Shown piece by piece: positions 1-5,632 of a DNA stretch of 6,123 nucleotides. Location of the stretch: positions 102,611 to 108,733 of the forward strand of contig CP070776.1 in assembly GCA_020346205.1 (NCBI GenBank), given 5' to 3'. The notes below the pieces were generated by a model. That model was not told where the DNA came from. It worked only from the letters and a program-made list of their open reading frames with translations, and searched no databases. The translations under genes and the position numbers were made by a program. The stretch comes from Deltaproteobacteria bacterium. GTDB taxonomy: Bacteria; Desulfobacterota; Desulfobulbia; Desulfobulbales; BM004. How positions within the stretch are numbered: the stretch's first letter is position 1; every line of letters begins with the position of its first letter.

Positions 1-3
1 TTT

Positions 4-35
4 CCTTGAAACCTTGGAACCTTGACCCCTTAAAT
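4..35. repeat. Imperfect 8-base tandem repeat at left edge
   Basis: Four adjacent 8-base units read CCTTGAAA, CCTTGGAA, CCTTGACC and CCTTAAAT. The first three share CCTTG and the fourth is degenerate. The run touches the left edge of the window, so it may be the decaying end of a longer array. Positions 1-60 otherwise show no gene on either strand. Confidence 0.45.
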
Positions 36-60
36 AGTCTTCGACTTTTTTATTCTTTCC

Positions 61-88
61 TTGTTAAATCTACCAATTATCTTATATT
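61..88 (+). promoter_or_regulatory. Candidate sigma70-type promoter of the secreted-paralogue operon
   Basis: TTGTTA (61-66) and TATATT (83-88) are separated by 16 bases, matching the -35 and -10 consensus at 4/6 and 5/6 positions. Transcription would start near 95, giving a leader of about 45 bases that contains the GGAGGGG ribosome binding site at 128-134. It lies upstream of the first of two closely spaced genes and would drive both. The assignment rests on consensus matching in AT-rich DNA only. Confidence 0.4.
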
Positions 89-138
89 TTACTGAAACTG
101 GCTTAGACATTCTGCACGCCTAAAACCGGAGGGGCACT

Positions 139-567
139 ATGAAAAAACTGATATTTCTTGCTATGGCCTTGTTTTTTGTATTTGCAAGCTTTCCAAACAG
201 TTATGCAAAAACCTATTACAGGACTTTTGAAGTCGCTGAGATATTAAGCGACGGTATCGTACTCACGGACTTTGAAGGGGGAAGATACAAGGTAGATAAG
301 GATCCCAATAGCATAAAGGGAGGCTTAAAGGTTGGCGATTCTGTCAGGTATGACACGGTGAGAAACGTGTTGAAAAAAAATCCCTGGCAGCCTGCTACGA
401 TAACAAGTATGAGTGATCAGACAATAACAATGCAGTTCAAGAATGGTGATACCATCGAACTGGTTATGCAAAGCAAATACCAGGGAAAATACAAGAAGGG
501 AGATCAGGTATTCTATAAAGCTGCCTCTAAACAACTCAAGAAGAGTAATTTGCAGCCTGTGGAGTAA
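139..567 (+). CDS. Secreted tandem-module protein, paralogue 1 (unknown function)
   Basis: I do not recognise this family. The ATG is preceded by GGAGGGG (128-134) at 4 bases, so the start is well supported. The 142-residue product opens with a Sec signal peptide: Lys2-Lys3, a hydrophobic core at 4-18, and a likely cleavage after Ser-Tyr-Ala at 21-23. The mature part has no cysteine and is rich in alternating hydrophobic residues with many lysines, suggesting a small soluble all-beta periplasmic or exported protein. It contains an internal duplication: module A (about 30-80) and module B (about 86-135) each run beta-rich segment, F(E/K)xG(D/G), then a KxGDxVxY motif and a basic end (VLKK / QLKKS). 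The GDxV turn resembles SH3-like or OB-like small barrels, but that is only inference. The next gene, 35 bases downstream, encodes a paralogue with roughly half the mature residues identical by eye. Together they form an operon. Confidence 0.85.
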   Translation: MKKLIFLAMALFFVFASFPNSYAKTYYRTFEVAEILSDGIVLTDFEGGRYKVDKDPNSIKGGLKVGDSVRYDTVRNVLKKNPWQPATITSMSDQTITMQFKNGDTIELVMQSKYQGKYKKGDQVFYKAASKQLKKSNLQPVE

Positions 568-592
568 ACAAATATACACCCTTTAAAGAATT

Positions 593-598
593 GGAGGG
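593..598 (+). promoter_or_regulatory. Ribosome binding site fixing the start at 603
   Basis: GGAGGG at 593-598 lies 4 bases before ATG 603, the same arrangement as in the upstream paralogue. An in-frame TTG at 591 overlaps this site and would add four residues ahead of the signal peptide, so it is not the likely start. Confidence 0.8.
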
Positions 599-602
599 CA
601 TA

Positions 603-1037
603 ATGAAAACACTCATACTATTTTTAGCTGCATTATTTTTTTTATTTTCAGGCTTCCAAATCAGTTATGCAGATACTTACTTTCAGACATTCGAGATTGT
701 TGAAATTAACGATAAAGGCATCATTCTCAAGGATTTTGAGGACGGCAAATTCGGGATAAAAAAGGATCCGAGCGGCTTTAAAGTTGGAGACATGGTCAGG
801 TATGACACAGTCAGGGATATTTTGCGGAAATCAGCCTGGCAGCCGGCTAAGATAAAGAAAATGGGTGATACAACCATTACTCTTAAACTCAGAAACGGCG
901 ACTTGGTCGACATTAAGATGAAAACCAAGTACCGAAACGAATTCAACGAAGGTGACCTGGTAAAGTATAAAGCCAAAGAAGACCAGCTTAAGAAAAGCAG
1001 CCATGATTTTAGTGATTTTCAGCAACTGGAAGATTAA
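603..1037 (+). CDS. Secreted tandem-module protein, paralogue 2 (unknown function)
   Basis: This is the second gene of the pair, of unrecognised family. Starting at ATG 603 it encodes 144 residues. The signal peptide (Lys2, hydrophobic core 4-18) ends at Ser-Tyr-Ala, residues 21-23, exactly as in paralogue 1. Two internal modules are visible: A at about 30-77 with KVGDMVRYDTVR at 60-71, and B at about 82-132 with EGDLVKYKA at 116-124. The most conserved stretches against paralogue 1 are KVGD-VRYDTVR, WQPA, TIT, NGD and QLKKS. Differences are a three-residue deletion before KVGD and an acidic 12-residue C-terminal tail (HDFSDFQQLED region) absent from paralogue 1. There is no cysteine in the mature part. 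The intergenic gap has no promoter-like sequence, and a terminator follows at 1074, so the pair is probably one transcript. A scaffold, envelope-binding or metal-independent periplasmic role is possible, but nothing in the sequence decides it. Confidence 0.85.
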   Translation: MKTLILFLAALFFLFSGFQISYADTYFQTFEIVEINDKGIILKDFEDGKFGIKKDPSGFKVGDMVRYDTVRDILRKSAWQPAKIKKMGDTTITLKLRNGDLVDIKMKTKYRNEFNEGDLVKYKAKEDQLKKSSHDFSDFQQLED

Positions 1038-1073
1038 TATGACTGAAGGTTAACAAATTTTTTAAAAAGGTTT

Positions 1074-1108
1074 AAAAGGCAGGATCTTGTTTTGATCCTG
1101 CCTTTTTT
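1074..1108 (+). terminator. Intrinsic terminator of the secreted-paralogue operon
   Basis: A perfect 13-base-pair stem (1074-1086 with 1094-1106, core GGCAGGATC / GATCCTGCC) has a 7-base loop and ends in a run of six T. It lies 37 bases after the stop of the second paralogue and isolates that operon from the AsmA-like gene downstream. Confidence 0.9.
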
Positions 1109-1110
1109 AT

Positions 1111-1174
1111 TTGACACTATTACTATTAAGATTATTGCCAGAATTTAAATAAAAACTTATGGTTTTCTTATAAA
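1111..1174 (+). promoter_or_regulatory. AT-rich region likely holding the promoter of the AsmA-like gene
   Basis: Because a terminator ends at 1108, the AsmA-like gene needs its own promoter between there and 1208. A perfect TTGACA sits at 1111-1116 but has no good -10 at 15-18 bases. TATAAA at 1169-1174 is a reasonable -10 with only a weak partner (TTAAAT, 1145-1150, 18-base spacer). The true promoter cannot be fixed from sequence. Confidence 0.25.
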
Positions 1175-1208
1175 ACTTTAAAAACTTAAGGTAGCCAGGT
1201 GGCGACAA

Positions 1209-4200
1209 ATGGTTAAGGGATCAAAAATCTTATACTGGGCCGGCGCAGGTGCAGCTTTACTGCTGATCCTGCTCATCGCTGCAGCTTTTATAACGCCCAG
1301 AATAGTTGATTCTGACTGGCTTAAAGGAATAATAAAGTCCGGAGTTGCTGACCAGATTGATGGAGATTTTGACTTTCAAAGGGCTGAACTAATTATCCTG
1401 CCATCTCCAGCCGTTTTACTACATCAGGTTAACCTTGCTATCCCTGATACTGTGAAGGCCAAACTAGACTCCCTTAAAGTGTATCCAAAGCTTATTCCCC
1501 TTCTTACAGGAAATATTGAACTCAATAAAATCGTCATAGACAAACCTGATTATTCTATGCCGCTTCCCCAGAGAAAAGATGAAGAGCCAGAGGATGAAGA
1601 AGAGTTTTCTCTCAATGTGTTCCTGAAAGCAACATCAGAAGAACTAACACCTGTTGTTTCAGCGGTCGCAGGACTTGAAGTCGTAATACGCAATGGGACA
1701 CTACGGCTTCTTGACGGGGATAAGGAGGTTTATCTTTTTGACAACATTAATACTGAAGTAAATGTCACAACCGACAGCCTAACCATTTCCATGAGTTCCG
1801 GGGCGAACATCTGGCAAAATGTAAACCTTAAGATCAAGATCATACCTTCTTCCCAGAAAGCCAAGGGCCGGATTGTTTTTGACAGGTTAAGCAACAAAAA
1901 ACTGGTCCGTTACTTTCTCGCTGACCGAACACCCTTATTGGGGGATTCATTTGTCAACCTGCAGCTGGACTTTTCTGCCAGCCCTGACGAAGGCCTGTCA
2001 GCAAAAATCAAAAGCTCGAATTCTACCTTGGCTGTCCTTGGCAAAGAAAATGATCAGGTTATTGCCGAAATAGCCAACCTGGAAGGAAGTATTCACTACA
2101 CCGACGAGAGGAGTACCTTTACTGTTGAAGACCTGGTGCTCTCCTACCCCAAGCTACAGCTGCAAGGTACATTCAGTGTTGACAGTACGCTCCCGCATGC
2201 AGAACTTGATCTTAAAATTACAAATGCCAATATACAAAGCCTGAATGAAGTGTTGCCCGTTTTTATCAGGGCATATTACCGGGAAATGCCCGTAGTTAAG
2301 GAAATTTTCAATATAACCAGGGGCGGCACAATTATTGAAGCAGGTTTTCGGGTAGAAGGAAAATCACCTGCAGATCTGGGTGTCTTTGAAGCAATGCGCA
2401 TCCAGGGACATATGAAAGACGGACATATTGTACTCACTGATCTCGGCCTGGACCTGAAAAGCGTTGTGGGTGAAATCTCTATTACCAACGGTATACTGGA
2501 AGGCAAAAACCTGCAGGCTCAACTTCGCAACACGACAGGTTCAGACGGCATCCTGAAGCTTGGTCTTATTCAAAAGGAAACCACACCTTTTCACCTTGAC
2601 TTGAATCTCAACGCAGACCTTGCCGATGTTATTCCTGTCCTGAAAGTAATGCTGCTCGGTGATAATATCCAGGATCACCTGTCCCTATATGAAAGTCTTG
2701 AAGGAGCAGCGCAGGGCAGACTCACTTTGGGAGAAACCCTGGAGTCACTCAAGGTTAGGGTACAAGTTGATAAAATTGATGCCCAAGCCCAATACAAGCT
2801 GATCCCCTATCCCATCTCAGTTGATGGTGGCAGTCTCCTTGTTGAAGGACTCAAGATCCAGTCACATAAACTGCAGGGTAAAATCGGCAGCTCAACCTTC
2901 ACCAATTACTCCGACCTGATGAACTGGGAAGGGGAGCCGAACGTTGATATACAATCCGGAACCTTTCAGCTTGTCATGGATGAGATCTTTCCTTGGCTCA
3001 CTTCCAACAAAAAACTCGCCGAGGAACTGAAGAACATCGAGAACATATCAGGTCTTGCTGAGATTAAAATAACTAAATTCAAGGGGCCCTTACTGAAACC
3101 CGGCAAGATTGAATATGATCTGCAGGGGAATCTGAAGAATATTACCCTGACAGCGACCACACTTCCCGGGCCGCTTAACATTAAAAGCGGCCAGGCAAAT
3201 ATTATTCCTGACAAAATCAGTTTTGAAAACTTTCATGCCGGGCTGCTGGACAGTTCTCTCATTTATTCGGGAGTTCTGCAGAATTTTATCAGCGGCACCC
3301 TTAAAGCTGAAGTTATTGTAACAAACGCAACTATCGGGCATGAAGTCAATACCTGGCTGGCAAAAGAGATCGATGCGCCAAGGGAGTACCAATTCAGAAC
3401 CCCTCTGCTAATTTCCAGGGCAAATGCAAAGTGGATCCGTGATGAGTTGCTTGACCTGCATGGTGATTTTTCTATTCAGAAAGGACCGATCTTCTCGATC
3501 GACATCATGCTGAATCCGGATGAACTGCTCCTGCGTAATTTATCAATAAAAAATGGAGATGATCATGCTTTCATTAAATTGGAACTGAAAAAAAGAAATA
3601 TCGGGGCAGAGTTCAAGGGCAGTTTATCAAAAAAGACAATTGATAAGATCCTGCTTTATAGAGACGTTGATCACGATGCCTGGATAAAAGGCGATATTAG
3701 GTTTTATATCGATATGGATTCTTTAACTGAGTCGACTGTAAGCGGTAATCTTGATGGAGGAGACTTCATAATTCCTTTAGAACTTGAAGAATCTCTTTGG
3801 CTTGAGGGTTTTTCACTCTTAGCTTCTGATAAAACGCTTAAACTCAATTCAGCTAAGGCCCTATTTCAAAACAAAAAATATGCCTTGAACGGACAGGCAT
3901 CTCTAGCACAGGATCGTTTATCACTTGATTTAGATGTCAGGACCGATACCATTGAACTGGATAATATCCTGGGGGCTTTAAAAGAAGAAGATAATGAAGA
4001 AGTTGAAGAGGAAAAAAGAGTCGGGAAAGAATGGGATCTTACATTTGATACTACCATCAATATTCATGCCGATTCCCTGCTATACAACGGCAATACCTGG
4101 AAACCCTTTGAATCAAAAATCACCTTTGCAAACAGCTATCTCGGCATTGAGGTTCTGCAAGCCGAATTATGTAATATTTCCACCCCCGGCAAAATATCCT

Positions 4201-4862
4201 TTCACGAAGGAAGATTATCCTTGGATTTTAGGATGGAGGCAACCGACCAGGAGCTCAGCGAAATTCTGATCTGCCTGGAAGGCGGTGAACAAAAGATGAC
4301 CGGTACCATGAATCTTAAAGCAAATATTTCCGGGTACGGTACAAAGGATACCCTTGTCAACTCCCTGCAGGGGAACCTGCAATTGAGTACAGAAAATGGA
4401 CGTATTTACCAGGATGCCCGTGCAGCAAAGCTGCTTTATTTCCTGAACGTGACTAATATGTTCCAGGGCAAAATACCCGACCTCAGGAGCACCGGGTTTT
4501 ATTACGATTATGTGATTATCAAGGGCACTATGGAACACGGTATTCTCGTGATTGCTCCGGCAAAACTCGAAGCACCCATCATGGAAATTGTTTCCCATGG
4601 TACTATTGATATTCCAAAAGAAAAAGTTTACCTCCAGGTCCTCGTCGCGCCCCTGCAGACTTTAAATAAAATCCAAAGAATACTGCCGATCATCAGAAGA
4701 TTGATTCCCAGCAGCCTTGTAGCCGTACCAGTGGAAGTAAGTGGCGACTTTGATGATATTCAGGTAGAAGCATTGTCCATGTCAGCCATAAGTTCCAGGG
4801 TCTTCGGCGTCATGGTCGATGCCCTGTCAACTCCGGTACGTACGCTGGAAGAAAACCCTTAA
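1209..4862 (+). CDS. AsmA/YhdP-like inner-membrane-anchored periplasmic protein
   Basis: This is a member of the AsmA-like superfamily (AsmA, TamB, YhdP, YdbH), bridge-like proteins implicated in phospholipid transport between inner and outer membrane and in outer-membrane integrity. At 1217 residues it is near YhdP in length and much longer than AsmA. An N-terminal helix (about 8-29) follows Lys3/Lys6 and anchors the protein, and the rest should lie in the periplasm. Residues 30-115 resemble the AsmA N-terminal region: amphipathic start, then P-x-P and L-x-S-L-K-V-x-P-K-L-x-P-L-L-x-G-x-I. The middle is a series of beta-rich modules, each ending in an alternating strand plus short helix (for example 331-350, 461-477, 697-717, 903-921). 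The C-terminal AsmA-like domain spans about 1035-1190, with LVNSLQGNLQLSTENGRI at 1049-1066, GTMEHGILVIAPAKLEAP at 1106-1123 and PVEVSGDFDDIQ at 1174-1185. The protein ends in LSTPVR. Two acidic stretches (122-133 and 925-937) look like loops. AGGTGG at 1197-1202, 6 bases upstream, supports the start. It converges on the SYLF gene. Specific cargo and orthology to YhdP are inferred, not shown. Confidence 0.85.
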   Translation: MVKGSKILYWAGAGAALLLILLIAAAFITPRIVDSDWLKGIIKSGVADQIDGDFDFQRAELIILPSPAVLLHQVNLAIPDTVKAKLDSLKVYPKLIPLLTGNIELNKIVIDKPDYSMPLPQRKDEEPEDEEEFSLNVFLKATSEELTPVVSAVAGLEVVIRNGTLRLLDGDKEVYLFDNINTEVNVTTDSLTISMSSGANIWQNVNLKIKIIPSSQKAKGRIVFDRLSNKKLVRYFLADRTPLLGDSFVNLQLDFSASPDEGLSAKIKSSNSTLAVLGKENDQVIAEIANLEGSIHYTDERSTFTVEDLVLSYPKLQLQGTFSVDSTLPHAELDLKITNANIQSLNEVLPVFIRAYYREMPVVKEIFNITRGGTIIEAGFRVEGKSPADLGVFEAMRIQGHMKDGHIVLTDLGLDLKSVVGEISITNGILEGKNLQAQLRNTTGSDGILKLGLIQKETTPFHLDLNLNADLADVIPVLKVMLLGDNIQDHLSLYESLEGAAQGRLTLGETLESLKVRVQVDKIDAQAQYKLIPYPISVDGGSLLVEGLKIQSHKLQGKIGSSTFTNYSDLMNWEGEPNVDIQSGTFQLVMDEIFPWLTSNKKLAEELKNIENISGLAEIKITKFKGPLLKPGKIEYDLQGNLKNITLTATTLPGPLNIKSGQANIIPDKISFENFHAGLLDSSLIYSGVLQNFISGTLKAEVIVTNATIGHEVNTWLAKEIDAPREYQFRTPLLISRANAKWIRDELLDLHGDFSIQKGPIFSIDIMLNPDELLLRNLSIKNGDDHAFIKLELKKRNIGAEFKGSLSKKTIDKILLYRDVDHDAWIKGDIRFYIDMDSLTESTVSGNLDGGDFIIPLELEESLWLEGFSLLASDKTLKLNSAKALFQNKKYALNGQASLAQDRLSLDLDVRTDTIELDNILGALKEEDNEEVEEEKRVGKEWDLTFDTTINIHADSLLYNGNTWKPFESKITFANSYLGIEVLQAELCNISTPGKISFHEGRLSLDFRMEATDQELSEILICLEGGEQKMTGTMNLKANISGYGTKDTLVNSLQGNLQLSTENGRIYQDARAAKLLYFLNVTNMFQGKIPDLRSTGFYYDYVIIKGTMEHGILVIAPAKLEAPIMEIVSHGTIDIPKEKVYLQVLVAPLQTLNKIQRILPIIRRLIPSSLVAVPVEVSGDFDDIQVEALSMSAISSRVFGVMVDALSTPVRTLEENP

Positions 4863-4899
4863 AAAAATAAAAGCAGGCGGTATTTGCCGCCTGCTTTTA
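4861..4899. terminator. Bidirectional terminator between convergent genes
   Basis: A 13-base-pair stem (4868-4880 with 4887-4899, core GCAGGCGG / CCGCCTGC) has a 6-base loop. On the minus strand it runs into the complement of seven A (4861-4867), giving a strong T tract for the SYLF gene. On the plus strand only the four T at 4895-4898 follow the GC core. It starts within the stop codon of the AsmA-like gene and serves both convergent genes. Confidence 0.85.
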
Positions 4900-4923
4900 A
4901 CTCAATGACTTAAGAAAAAATAT

Positions 4924-5493
4924 TTACCGTACGATCTTTGTGTACTTTGATCCTTCCAGGGTCAGGTTATACATGAGTCCTTTGTTGCCAAAGACAAATC
5001 CAACTATCGGATCCCTGATATTACTGGTATCAATTGTCCCACCCGCTCCCAGTTCAACCAGGGCCACTGAACCGTCAACACCAGCCTCCCAGCCTTGACT
5101 AGCCCGGAAACCTTTCAGGGCTTTATCCTGCATAAATACCAGGATAACCCTTTTTGACTGGGCACCAAGCTGAAAACCGATGGAAGCTGCTGCTGTACTG
5201 TAGTAGTCAACGGTCTTGCCGTCAATGCGCAGGGCACCTTCACCGTACTCCCCGCCGACACCGATACCGGCCTTTAGTACGCTTGGGAAGACAAGCACAC
5301 CCTTTGCACTTTTCAGAAACTCTTTGCCGCCTTTGATGTCCTTTTCAAACTGTTCCAGGGCAACGTCAACACTGATGTCGATCTCCTTGGCTGATTTTGC
5401 AAAAGCCAGGCTTGATCCGACAACAATTGACAGGACCAGGAACAGCATCCCTGACAAAAACAGAAATTTTTTGCCTGTTTCATGAGTTTTCAT
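4924..5493 (-). CDS. Secreted SYLF-domain (Ysc84-type) lipid-binding protein
   Basis: The 189-residue product has a signal peptide: Lys8-Lys9, a hydrophobic core at 10-31, and a probable cleavage after Ala-Phe-Ala at 30-32. There is no cysteine, so it is not a lipoprotein. The mature protein is essentially one SYLF domain. A short helical lead (42-62) is followed by AKGVLVFPSVLKAGIGVGG (63-81), a glycine-rich GEGALRIDGK (84-93), YYSTAAASIGFQLGAQSKRV (97-116) and GWEAGVDGSVALVELGAGG (134-152). It ends in GFVFGNKGLMYNLTLEGSKY. SYLF domains of eukaryotic SH3YL1/Ysc84 bind membrane phosphoinositides. Bacterial secreted versions are assigned lipid binding by homology and their physiological role is unclear. 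AGGAGGGG (5500-5507) lies 6 bases before the ATG and fixes the start. The gene is single, converges on the AsmA-like gene and diverges from the barrel gene, so a periplasmic or outer-membrane lipid-related role fits but is inferred. Confidence 0.88.
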   Translation of the reverse strand: MKTHETGKKFLFLSGMLFLVLSIVVGSSLAFAKSAKEIDISVDVALEQFEKDIKGGKEFLKSAKGVLVFPSVLKAGIGVGGEYGEGALRIDGKTVDYYSTAAASIGFQLGAQSKRVILVFMQDKALKGFRASQGWEAGVDGSVALVELGAGGTIDTSNIRDPIVGFVFGNKGLMYNLTLEGSKYTKIVR

Positions 5494-5565
5494 TTGTAGC
5501 CCCTCCTGTTGAGATTAAAAAATGAAAAACTTCAAAAGACCAAACTGCTTAACTTTCCAGCTTTA

Positions 5566-5594
5566 TTGTAAAATTTGTATGAATAAACTATATA
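5566..5594 (+). promoter_or_regulatory. Candidate promoter for the beta-barrel gene
   Basis: TTGTAA (5566-5571) and TATATA (5589-5594) have an ideal 17-base spacer and each match consensus at 4/6. Predicted transcription starts near 5601, upstream of ATG 5633 but downstream of the alternative in-frame ATG at 5579, which favours the later start. The region is AT-rich, so chance matches are likely. Confidence 0.4.
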
Positions 5595-5615
5595 TACCGT
5601 ATATCAATTACACAA
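5587..5615 (-). promoter_or_regulatory. Candidate divergent promoter for the SYLF gene
   Basis: On the minus strand TTGTGT (complement of 5610-5615) and TATAGT (complement of 5587-5592, 5/6 match) are 17 bases apart. The start would be near 5580, giving a leader of about 87 bases. Its -10 overlaps the -10 of the opposing candidate promoter. The -35 is weak (3/6). Confidence 0.3.
5592..5604. promoter_or_regulatory. Short palindrome, possible operator
   Basis: ATATAC at 5592-5597 and GTATAT at 5599-5604 form a perfect 6-base inverted repeat around a single C. It overlaps the plus-strand candidate -10/start region and the minus-strand promoter spacer, a position where a bound dimer could affect both. 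The site is short and AT-rich, so it may be fortuitous. Confidence 0.25.
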
Positions 5616-5632
5616 GGATAAAAACTGGTAGT

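Noticed and set aside
99..116. Sigma54-like TGGC...CTGCA ahead of the first secreted-protein gene
   Set aside because: The GG and GC elements are two bases too far apart for the -24/-12 spacing, and the -12 half lacks the TTGC core; a sigma70-type candidate lies just upstream.
591..602. TTG start four codons before ATG 603
   Set aside because: It overlaps the ribosome binding site that serves ATG 603, and it would put four residues before a normal signal peptide that matches the paralogue.
1111..1116. Perfect TTGACA as -35 of the AsmA-like gene
   Set aside because: No hexamer resembling TATAAT occurs 15-18 bases downstream; kept only as part of a low-confidence promoter region.
4215..4598. 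127-codon antisense open frame inside the AsmA-like gene
   Set aside because: It lies wholly opposite a well-supported coding region, its product has no recognisable domain or signal, and it is best explained as a shadow frame.
5579..5632. Upstream in-frame ATG for the barrel gene
   Set aside because: It has no ribosome binding site, would add 18 residues before the signal peptide, and lies upstream of the predicted transcription start.
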